Shown here: positions 1-5,509 of the stretch, in pieces
Position numbering within the stretch: position 1 is the stretch's first letter
Layout of the letters: every line of letters begins with the position of its first letter
Source of the DNA: Archangium sp.
GTDB lineage: Bacteria > Myxococcota > Myxococcia > Myxococcales > Myxococcaceae
DNA length: 5,509 nt
Assembly: GCA_016793525.1 (NCBI GenBank)
Contig: JAEUJT010000067.1
Span: 1 to 5,509, forward strand
Direction of reading: 5' to 3'
Notes under the pieces: model-generated
What the model was told of the DNA's origin: nothing
The model's input: the letters and a program-made list of their open reading frames with translations, nothing else
The model's database searches: none
Program-made: the position numbers and the translations under genes

Positions 1-2
1 CC

Positions 3-2672
3 CCCGCGGTGCCCCACCCGGCCACGTCTCTCCCCGCGCCCGCCGCCGCGCCCGCGCCCTCCCCCCGCACCGGCACGCTCCGCCGCTTGGGCCAATACGC
101 GCTCGGCGCCAGGGCCACCGAGAAGGCGCAGGAGTTTCAGCGGGGCGAAGGCCTCCTGGGCCAGGCCGCGCTCGACACGGAGATGGTGGTGGTCACCAAC
201 CCGCCGGCCTCGTACCTCCAGATTCGCTCCGGCTTGGGTGAGGCGGCGCCGCGCGAGCTGCTCTTCGTGCCGCTGGTGCTGGCCGGCCAGGTGACGGGCG
301 TGCTCGAAATCGCGCTCTTCACGCCGAGCACGCCGCTCCAGCGCCAGCTGCTGTCGTCGGTGCGCGAGAGCCTGGCCATCGCGATGGAGGTGGCGCGCGC
401 GAGAGACGAGACCAAAGTCCTCCTCCGCGAGACGCAGGAGCAGGCGGCGCAGCTGGCGGCGCAAGAAGAAGAGCTGCGCGCCACCAACGAAGAGCTGCAG
501 GCGCAGCAGACAGAGCTGCGGCAGTCGAACGAAGAGCTCGCCCGGCAGACAGAAGAGCTCGAGGCCCAGCGCCGCGCGCTCCAGGCGAACAACACCGAGC
601 TCGACGAAGCCCGCCGCACCTTGGAACAGAAGGCCGCCGAGCTGACGACGGTGAGCGCGTACAAGTCGCAGTTCCTCACCAACATGTCGCATGAGCTGCG
701 CACGCCGCTCAACAGCATGTTGCTGCTGTCGAACCTGCTCTCGGAGAACGACGAGAAGAACCTCACCGAGAAGCAGGTCGAATACAGCAAGACCATCTAC
801 TCCGCGGGCCGCGACCTGCTGGCGCTCATCAACCAGGTGCTCGACCTGGCCAAGGTGGAGTCGGGCAAGCAGGTGGTGCGCTTCGAGAAGGTGGCGCTGG
901 CGGCGCTGGTCGACCGCGCGCGGCGGGTGTTCGAGCCGCTGGCGAAAGACAAGAAGCTCGGGTTCAGCGTGCAGCTCGCGCCCGGCCTCCCCGCCGAGCT
1001 GGTGACCGACCACCAGCGGGTGGAGCAGGTGCTGACCAACCTCCTCGGCAACGCGCTCAAGTTCACCGAGCACGGGAGCGTGACGCTGCGCATCGACCGA
1101 CCGCCGCCGGGCGCGAAGTTCCACCGCGCGACGTTGGCCCCTGCGTCGGCCGTTGCCTTCAGCGTCACCGATACCGGGCCCGGCATCGCGCCAGAGAACC
1201 AAGAGGCCATCTTCGTGCCCTTCGAGCAGCTCGACGCCGCGCCTGACCGCAAATACGGCGGCACCGGCCTCGGCCTCACCATCGCCAAGGAGCTCGCGGG
1301 GCTGCTGGGCGGAGAGCTGACGCTGACCAGCGCGCTGGGGCAGGGCAGCACCTTCACCGTCACCCTCCCCGAGGAGCCGCCGGTCGACACCTCGCCCGAG
1401 ACGCTGCGCCTCACGCCGTCGAAGGAGAAGGCCGCGCCGCAGCCCGCCACCACCGCGACAGACGACCGCGCCGCGCTGGGGGCCTCAGAGCCGTACCTGC
1501 TCATCATCGAAGACGACCTCATCTTCTCGCGGGCCTTCGGCGAGGTCATTCACGACCAGGGGCTGAAATTCATCTCCGCGCCCGACGGCGCGACCGGCCT
1601 GGCGCAGGCCAAGGAGCGGCCGCCGAGCGGCGTCATTCTCGACGTGAAGCTGCCCGACATCGACGGCTTTCAGGTGATGGCCGAGCTCCACGCCGACCCG
1701 CGCATGGCGCAGGTGCCGGTGCACTTCGTCTCCGCGGTCGACGGCTCGAAGCGTGGGCTGGCGATGGGCGCGGTGGGCTACCTCACCAAGCCGGCCACGC
1801 GCCGAGACCTGGCGCGGGTGGTGGAGACGCTGGTGCCCTCGCTCACCGAGGTGCCCATTCGCCTGCTGGTGGTCGAAGACGACGCGGTGGTGGGCAACTC
1901 GCTGATGAAGCAGCTCACCGACGAGGGGCTCGAGGCCCGCCGGGTGCGGAGTGCGGGTGAGGCGCTGGCCGCGCTGGCGGAGGAGCGCTACCGCTGCATG
2001 GTGCTCGACCTCTCGCTCCCCGACATGGACGGGCTGGAGCTCCTTCAAGCAGTGCGCGAGAAGTGCGGCGCCGAGATGCCGTCGGTGGTCATCTACACCG
2101 CGCGCGCGCTGAGCAAGGCCGAGGCGAACCGGCTCGAGGCGTACACCGAGGCCATCGTCCTCAAAGAGGGCTCCTCGTCGGAGCGCCTGATCAACGAGAT
2201 CCGCCTCTTCGTGCGGCGGTTGAGGGAGGGCCTGCAGCCGCGGCAGCGCGCGCTCGCCCCGGTGCCGCTCGACGTGCGGCTCGAGGGCCACAAGCTGCTC
2301 ATCGTCGACGACGACATGCGCACCGTCTACGCGCTGTCGGCGACGCTGCGCTCCAAAGGGGCGGTGGTCTACGTGGCCGACACCGGCAAAGCGGGGCTCG
2401 AGGCACTCGCGGCGCACGCCGACATCGAGGCGGTGCTGATGGACATCATGATGCCGGAGATGGACGGGTACGAGGCGATGCGCCGAATTCGCGCCCAGCC
2501 GCGCTACGCCGCGTTGCCCATCGTCGCGCTCACCGCCAAGGCGATGAAGGGCGACGCCGAGAAGTGCATCGAGGCCGGCGCGAGCGACTACCTGCCCAAG
2601 CCCATCGACGCGGAGCGGCTGCTGGCGCTCCTCCACACCCGCCTCTCGGGGAAAGCCAATGGCGCAGCCTGA
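3..2672 (+). CDS. Hybrid sensor histidine kinase GAF-coiled coil-HisKA-HATPase_c-REC-REC-REC (5' partial)
   Basis: Cytoplasmic hybrid kinase that should autophosphorylate on His and pass phosphate to attached receivers. Residues are numbered from the first in-window GTG (nt 9). The frame is open to the left edge, no Shine-Dalgarno is visible, and the protein opens inside a GAF domain, so the true start probably lies upstream. Order: C-terminal part of GAF (about 23-130, with EGLLGQAA), a leucine-zipper coiled coil (about 133-219), HisKA with H228 in SHELRTPL, HATPase_c with N-box N344/N348, G1 DTGPG at 388 and G2 GGTGLGL at 417-423, then a linker to about 492. REC1 has E501/D502/D503, D545, S575, K594. 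REC2 has E623/D624/D625, D667, T697, K719. REC3 has D767-D769, D812, T842, K864. All phosphotransfer residues are present; REC2 has Lys-Glu where Lys-Pro is usual. No membrane segment is seen in the visible part, though HAMP or transmembrane parts could lie upstream. The stop overlaps the start of cheR. Confidence 0.95.
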   Translation, partial: PAVPHPATSLPAPAAAPAPSPRTGTLRRLGQYALGARATEKAQEFQRGEGLLGQAALDTEMVVVTNPPASYLQIRSGLGEAAPRELLFVPLVLAGQVTGVLEIALFTPSTPLQRQLLSSVRESLAIAMEVARARDETKVLLRETQEQAAQLAAQEEELRATNEELQAQQTELRQSNEELARQTEELEAQRRALQANNTELDEARRTLEQKAAELTTVSAYKSQFLTNMSHELRTPLNSMLLLSNLLSENDEKNLTEKQVEYSKTIYSAGRDLLALINQVLDLAKVESGKQVVRFEKVALAALVDRARRVFEPLAKDKKLGFSVQLAPGLPAELVTDHQRVEQVLTNLLGNALKFTEHGSVTLRIDRPPPGAKFHRATLAPASAVAFSVTDTGPGIAPENQEAIFVPFEQLDAAPDRKYGGTGLGLTIAKELAGLLGGELTLTSALGQGSTFTVTLPEEPPVDTSPETLRLTPSKEKAAPQPATTATDDRAALGASEPYLLIIEDDLIFSRAFGEVIHDQGLKFISAPDGATGLAQAKERPPSGVILDVKLPDIDGFQVMAELHADPRMAQVPVHFVSAVDGSKRGLAMGAVGYLTKPATRRDLARVVETLVPSLTEVPIRLLVVEDDAVVGNSLMKQLTDEGLEARRVRSAGEALAALAEERYRCMVLDLSLPDMDGLELLQAVREKCGAEMPSVVIYTARALSKAEANRLEAYTEAIVLKEGSSSERLINEIRLFVRRLREGLQPRQRALAPVPLDVRLEGHKLLIVDDDMRTVYALSATLRSKGAVVYVADTGKAGLEALAAHADIEAVLMDIMMPEMDGYEAMRRIRAQPRYAALPIVALTAKAMKGDAEKCIEAGASDYLPKPIDAERLLALLHTRLSGKANGAA
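447..644 (+). repeat. Ten-heptad leucine zipper with 21-nt coding periodicity
   Basis: Inside the hybrid kinase, Leu recurs exactly every seven residues ten times (L149, 156, 163, 170, 177, 184, 191, 198, 205, 212). The Leu codons begin at 453, 474, 495, 516, 537, 558, 579, 600, 621 and 642. Several units are near-identical at DNA level: gaagagct begins at 468, 489, 531 and 552, and acagagct begins at 510. The segment is rich in Glu, Gln, Ala and Arg and has no Pro or Gly, as expected for a parallel dimeric signalling helix. It joins the GAF domain to the HisKA helix, with H228 16 residues after the last zipper Leu. The other core position (three residues before each Leu) is mostly polar: A, E, N, Q, N, T, R, N, R, A. 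Confidence 0.85.
2648..2655 (+). promoter_or_regulatory. Weak ribosome binding site of cheR
   Basis: GGGGAAAG lies just before the ATG at 2659, inside the last codons of the hybrid kinase. It is a partial match to the Shine-Dalgarno consensus at a usable distance. With the 14-nt overlap of the two reading frames it suggests cheR translation is helped by ribosomes finishing the upstream gene. Confidence 0.45.
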
Positions 2673-3498
2673 CGACGACGAGCTCGAGGCGCTCGAGGTG
2701 CGGCTGTTCTTGGAGGCCGTGCACGAGCGCTACGGCTACGACCTGCGGGAGTACTCCTCGGCCTCGATGATCCGCCGGGTGCACGCGGCGCTGATCCGCT
2801 CGGGCGCTCCGAACCTGGCGGCGCTCCAGCACCGGGTGTTGCGCGAGCCGGGCCTCTTCGCCTCGGTGCTCGACGACCTCACGGTGCGGGTGAGCGAGAT
2901 GTTCCGCGACCCCGAGTTCTTCCTCGCGTTCCGCAAGCAGGTGGTGCCGGTGCTGCATACCTACCCGGTGCTCAAGATCTGGCTCAGCGGCTGCGCCAGC
3001 GGCGAAGAGGTCTACAGCACCGCCATCATCCTCATGGAAGAAGGGCTGTACGAGCGCACCCAGCTCTACGCCACCGACCTCAGCCCTCAAGCGCTGGAAC
3101 AGGCGAAGCAGGGCCTCTACTCGGCGCAGCAGCTGCCGGCCTTCAACACGAACTACCTGCAGAGCGGCGGGCAGTTCAACTTCACCCGCTACTGCACCGC
3201 GGCCTACGACGGCGTGGCGATGCACGAGGCGCTGCGCCGCAACGTGCTCTTCTTCCAGCACAACCTCGTCTCCGACCACGTCTTCGGGGAGATGCACGTG
3301 GTGTTCTGCCGCAACGTGCTCATCTACTTCGAGCCCGAGCTGCGCCAGCGGGTGATGGGCACCTTCCGCCAGAGCCTGTGCCCCGGCGGCTTCTTGGCCT
3401 TGGGCCGCAGCGAGCGGGTGCAGCCGAGCCCCGGGTTCTCGGCCTTCGTGGGCGACCAGCGCATCTTCCGCCTCGAGCGCCAGGAGGGCGCGAAGTGA
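2659..3498 (+). CDS. cheR: CheR-type chemoreceptor glutamate methyltransferase
   Basis: Predicted S-adenosylmethionine-dependent O-methyltransferase that methylates glutamates on chemoreceptors. The 279 residues match a stand-alone CheR with no TPR extension. An N-terminal helical domain (about 1-80) is followed by the catalytic domain. Motifs seen: VSEMFRDP with R83/D84, matching the family FFRD segment whose Arg binds cofactor; the glycine-rich AdoMet loop GCASGEE at 111-117; ATDLS with D140; N202 before LVSD; and CRNVLIYF at 217-224, a hallmark of the family. The usual Asn-x-Thr before FFR is replaced by Val-Ser-Glu-Met, so this is a divergent branch. The ATG at 2659 is chosen because it gives a full N-terminal domain; the next in-frame ATG (2767) would cut it. 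The gene overlaps its upstream neighbour by 14 nt and its downstream neighbour by 4 nt. The adjacent MCP is a plausible substrate (inference). No cheB lies next to it. Confidence 0.93.
   Translation: MAQPDDDELEALEVRLFLEAVHERYGYDLREYSSASMIRRVHAALIRSGAPNLAALQHRVLREPGLFASVLDDLTVRVSEMFRDPEFFLAFRKQVVPVLHTYPVLKIWLSGCASGEEVYSTAIILMEEGLYERTQLYATDLSPQALEQAKQGLYSAQQLPAFNTNYLQSGGQFNFTRYCTAAYDGVAMHEALRRNVLFFQHNLVSDHVFGEMHVVFCRNVLIYFEPELRQRVMGTFRQSLCPGGFLALGRSERVQPSPGFSAFVGDQRIFRLERQEGAK
3482..3487 (+). promoter_or_regulatory. Perfect Shine-Dalgarno setting the GTG start of the receiver-kinase
   Basis: AGGAGG lies within the last codons of cheR, 7 nt before the GTG at 3495. This full consensus match at ideal spacing decides the start of the next gene against an open frame that begins 39 codons further upstream. 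Confidence 0.85.
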
Positions 3499-4607
3499 GC
3501 GCCCAGCTCCCGCGGGTGCTGGTGGTCGACGACGTGGAGGCGAACGTCATCGCCTTGGAGGCGCTGCTCGGCCAGCTGCCGTGCCAGGTCGACCGCGCGA
3601 TGTCGGGCAACGACGCGCTGCGCTGCCTGCTGAAACACGACTACGCGATGATGCTGCTCGACGTGCAGATGCCGGAGATGGACGGCTACGAGGTCGCCAC
3701 CTTCGCGCGCGCCAACCCGCAGACGAGCGAGGTGCCCATCATCTTCGTCACCGCGATGCACGAGACGATGGAGAACGCGCTCCGTGGGTACGGAGCCGGC
3801 GCGGTCGACTTCCTCTTCAAGCCGGTGAACCCGGTGGTGCTGCGCAGCAAGGTGCACGTGTTCCTCGAGCTGTACGTCGGGCGCCGCCGCTTGGCCGAGG
3901 AGATTACGGCCCACCAGGCGATGCTCGCCGACCTCGAGGCCTTCAACGCCTCGGTGTCCCACGACCTCCGCGCGCCGCTGCGGCCGCTCGAGGGCTTCAG
4001 CCGAGCGCTCCTCGAGGACTACGGCGACAAGCTCGACGCCGACGCCACGCGGTACTTGGAGCGCATCGAGGCCGCCGCGAAGCGCATGGGCCTGCTCATC
4101 GAAGACCTGCTCCGGCTCGCCCACCTGGGCCGTGGCGCCGTGCAGCGCGCGCCCTGCGACCTGGCGCCCATCGCCGCCGCGGTGGTGGCCGAGCAGCAGG
4201 CGCTGGAGCCCGGCCGCCAGGTTGAGCTCGTGTGCCCGGCGGAGCTGAAGGTCGACGGCGACGGCCCGCTGCTGCGCATCGTGCTGGAGAACCTGCTGCG
4301 CAATGCGTGGAAGTTCACCCGCCACGCCGCCGACGCGCGCCTCGAGGTGGGCACGAAGGAGGTCGACGGCCGCACCGCCTACTTCGTGCGCGACAACGGC
4401 GCTGGCTTCGACTCGGCCTTCGCGCACCGCCTCTTCCAGCCGTTTCAGCGGCTCCACACCGCCGCGGAGTTCGAGGGCACCGGCATCGGCCTCGCCATCG
4501 TGGGCCGCATCATTCGCCGCCACGGCGGGAAGGTGTGGGCGGAGAGCCAGCCTGGCCACGGCGCGACCTTCTTCTTCACCCTCGACGAGCCCCCGGCGCC
4601 GCGCTGA
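3495..4607 (+). CDS. Receiver-first histidine kinase (REC-HisKA-HATPase_c)
   Basis: A 370-residue cytoplasmic kinase whose only recognisable input module is an N-terminal receiver. REC (about 6-122) has the acidic pair D12/D13, phosphoacceptor D56 in LLDVQMPEMDGYE, T86 and K109 followed by Pro, so it looks fully competent. A short helical linker (about 123-150) leads to HisKA with H156 in VSHDLRAPLR, of the type seen in phytochrome-like kinases. HATPase_c has the N-box ENLLRNAWKF (N266, N270), G1 DNGAGFD at 300-306, an F-box around 314-317 and G2 GTGIGLA at 328-334. The GTG start is supported by AGGAGG at 3482 and by the four-base overlap with the cheR stop, a classic coupled arrangement. The receiver begins directly after the start, as expected. 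The receiver may be phosphorylated by the upstream hybrid kinase and so control the second kinase (inference). The final target of the kinase is not visible here. Confidence 0.93.
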   Translation: MSAQLPRVLVVDDVEANVIALEALLGQLPCQVDRAMSGNDALRCLLKHDYAMMLLDVQMPEMDGYEVATFARANPQTSEVPIIFVTAMHETMENALRGYGAGAVDFLFKPVNPVVLRSKVHVFLELYVGRRRLAEEITAHQAMLADLEAFNASVSHDLRAPLRPLEGFSRALLEDYGDKLDADATRYLERIEAAAKRMGLLIEDLLRLAHLGRGAVQRAPCDLAPIAAAVVAEQQALEPGRQVELVCPAELKVDGDGPLLRIVLENLLRNAWKFTRHAADARLEVGTKEVDGRTAYFVRDNGAGFDSAFAHRLFQPFQRLHTAAEFEGTGIGLAIVGRIIRRHGGKVWAESQPGHGATFFFTLDEPPAPR

Positions 4608-4613
4608 CGTTGC

Positions 4614-4642
4614 TTGGTCGAGCCGGTGCGCCGGGCTACAAC
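4614..4642 (+). promoter_or_regulatory. Candidate sigma70-type promoter giving a leaderless MCP transcript
   Basis: TTGGTC (4614-4619), a 17-nt spacer, then TACAAC (4637-4642), matching three and four bases of the -35 and -10 consensus. The -10 ends 7 nt before the ATG at 4650, so transcription would start at or one base before the A of the start codon. No Shine-Dalgarno lies between gene 3 and this ATG, which fits a leaderless mRNA. This is a prediction from spacing only; the -35 match is weak. Confidence 0.42.
4621..4637 (+). other. Imperfect inverted repeat in the promoter spacer
   Basis: AGCCGG and CCGGGCT can pair around a TGCG loop, with six base pairs and one bulged G (4633). It lies between the putative -35 and -10 and touches the first base of the -10. 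No T-run follows, so it is not a good intrinsic terminator. It could be a small operator or chance in GC-rich DNA. Confidence 0.2.
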
Positions 4643-4649
4643 TCCGCGG

Positions 4650-5509
4650 ATGCGCCGCGGTGCTCGTGACGAAGTGGTGGTGTCGACGCGCCGTGAGCCG
4701 GTGTCGCACCTGGTGCGGAGCGCCGATGAACGCCGCGCGCGTCTCTCGCTGCACCTGAAAATTCTCATCGGCTACGTCGTGCTGGCAGCCGCGCTGGTGG
4801 CCGTGTTCGCCGTGGGTGAGGCCTGGGCCTGGCCGGTGAAGGTGGCGGCGTCGGCGGTGGTGACGCTGGTGCTGGCGGTGACGCTGCCGGCCATCGTGCT
4901 CCAGGTGTCGCGCGTGCGGGTGCTGTCGCAGACCGCGTTGGAGATTTCGCGCGGAGACCTGTCGCGCCGGGTGCAGCTGGGCTGGGCCGGGCTGCGCGAC
5001 GACATCGACGAGCTGGCCATCGCCATCGCCGACATGCAGGAGAACCTGCGCGAGCTGGTGAGCTCGATTCAGCACACCGCTGAGTCGGTCGCCGATTCGG
5101 CCTCGGGGCTGCAGGAGAGCGCGCAGGGCGTCAGCGCGCAGGCGAGTGAGGTGGGCGGCTCCATCAAGCGCATCGCGCAGGGGGCCGAGACGCAGAGCGC
5201 GCTGGTGACGCGGGCCTCGCGGGTCATCACCGACATGGCGCAGGCGCTGCAGCGCACGGCGGCGAGCGCTGAAGACACGACGAAGGCCGCGGCGAGCACC
5301 TCCTCCTCGGCGGCTGAGGGCAGCGAGGCGGCGCGGTTGGCCGGCGAGAAGGTGCGCAAGGTGTTCAACCGCATCGAGACCGCGAGCCAAGAGGTCTTCA
5401 AGTTCGGCGAGAAGACGCAGGAGATCTCGAAAATCGTCGACGTCATCACCCAGGTGGCGCAGCAGACGAACCTCCTCGCGCTCAACGCCACCATCGAGGC
5501 CGCGCGCGC
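4650..5509 (+). CDS. Methyl-accepting chemotaxis protein without periplasmic sensor domain (3' partial)
   Basis: The 286 complete codons encode the start of a chemoreceptor; the frame is open to the right edge. A basic cytoplasmic N-terminus of about 35 residues is followed by two hydrophobic helices (about 36-56 and 63-86) joined by a very short loop rich in Trp and Ala (GEAWAWP). A HAMP domain follows (about 80-137; P80, GDL at 102-104, DDIDELA at 117-123), then the descending arm of the signalling coiled coil. The last visible stretch, QTNLLALNATIEAAR (272-286), is the diagnostic MCP motif just before the hairpin tip; the tip, the second arm and any CheR-tethering tail are missing. There is no room for a periplasmic ligand domain, so input would come from the membrane, the cytoplasm or partner proteins (inference). 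ATG 4650 is the first ATG after the in-frame stop at 4605-4607 and has a well-placed -10. It has no Shine-Dalgarno; TTG 4614 and GTG 4626 are in-frame alternatives. Confidence 0.9.
   Translation, partial: MRRGARDEVVVSTRREPVSHLVRSADERRARLSLHLKILIGYVVLAAALVAVFAVGEAWAWPVKVAASAVVTLVLAVTLPAIVLQVSRVRVLSQTALEISRGDLSRRVQLGWAGLRDDIDELAIAIADMQENLRELVSSIQHTAESVADSASGLQESAQGVSAQASEVGGSIKRIAQGAETQSALVTRASRVITDMAQALQRTAASAEDTTKAAASTSSSAAEGSEAARLAGEKVRKVFNRIETASQEVFKFGEKTQEISKIVDVITQVAQQTNLLALNATIEAAR

Noticed and set aside
1485..2636. A 383-codon open frame on the - strand
   Set aside because: It is antisense to the REC domains of the hybrid kinase, with the same His/Arg-rich composition and no motif. It is a shadow of GC-rich coding DNA.
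2063..2770. A 235-codon open frame on the + strand overlapping the third receiver
   Set aside because: It is an alternative frame of a region with intact receiver motifs in the main frame, and it encodes an Arg/Ala/Gly-rich chain with no domain.
2530..3297. A 255-codon open frame on the - strand over the kinase-cheR junction
   Set aside because: Same reason: antisense shadow, low-complexity basic C-terminus, no family motif.
3378..3494. An upstream in-frame start for the receiver-kinase, 39 codons earlier
   Set aside because: The extra residues are Arg/Pro/Gly-rich, lie wholly inside cheR and precede the natural receiver start. GTG 3495 has a perfect Shine-Dalgarno and the four-base overlap.
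4621..4637. Intrinsic terminator after the receiver-kinase
   Set aside because: The stem is short and bulged, and no T-run follows. It is kept only as an inverted repeat.
4726..4728. ATG at 4726 as the MCP start
   Set aside because: It is not in the frame that encodes the HAMP and MCP signalling motifs.
4303..4758. A + strand open frame bridging the gap between the receiver-kinase and the MCP
   Set aside because: It is out of frame with both conserved proteins and encodes a Ser/Arg/Ala-rich chain with no motif. The frame starting at 4650 gives transmembrane, HAMP and MCP motifs.
3324..5390. A 688-codon open frame on the - strand spanning three genes
   Set aside because: It runs opposite to three well-supported genes and encodes a His/Arg/Leu/Ala-rich chain with no recognisable domain. 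Long antisense frames like this are expected where codon third positions are nearly all G or C.
1..5509. CRISPR array, tRNA or rRNA gene, insertion sequence or phage attachment site
   Set aside because: Reading through found no spaced direct repeats other than the coding heptads, no RNA-gene-like stretch and no transposase motif. Nearly every base is accounted for by the four genes.

Overview
The window is very GC-rich and almost wholly coding on the + strand. It holds four signal-transduction genes, of which the first and last are cut by the window edges. Composition, gene density and the gene set (multi-receiver hybrid kinase, CheR, receiver-kinase, chemoreceptor) suggest a delta-proteobacterial or myxobacterial (Myxococcota) chromosome. 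This is an inference from style; no taxonomic marker is present.

Layout. (1) From the left edge to 2672 runs a 5'-truncated cytoplasmic hybrid sensor histidine kinase: the end of a GAF domain, a ten-heptad leucine-zipper coiled coil, HisKA, HATPase_c and three receiver domains. (2) At 2659-3498 is a CheR-type methyltransferase that overlaps gene 1 by 14 nt. (3) At 3495-4607 is a receiver-first histidine kinase (REC-HisKA-HATPase_c). It starts at a GTG that shares four bases with the cheR stop and follows a perfect AGGAGG. (4) After a 42-nt gap, a methyl-accepting chemotaxis protein (MCP) starts at 4650 and runs off the right edge. It has a transmembrane hairpin, a HAMP domain and the first arm of the signalling domain, with no periplasmic sensor domain. 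There is no non-coding stretch longer than 42 nt.

How they may work together. Genes 1-3 overlap and are almost certainly one translationally coupled unit. The hybrid kinase can pass phosphate to four receivers: its own three and the one heading gene 3. The gene 3 kinase has no recognisable input domain other than that receiver, so phosphorylation there may gate the second kinase. CheR could methylate the neighbouring MCP or another receptor. No CheB, CheA or CheW is visible. The MCP seems to have its own promoter, placed so that transcription would start at or next to its ATG (leaderless). The families are all well known. The parts worth a second look are the combination, the very regular zipper, the divergent second receiver, the missing CheB and the predicted leaderless MCP.
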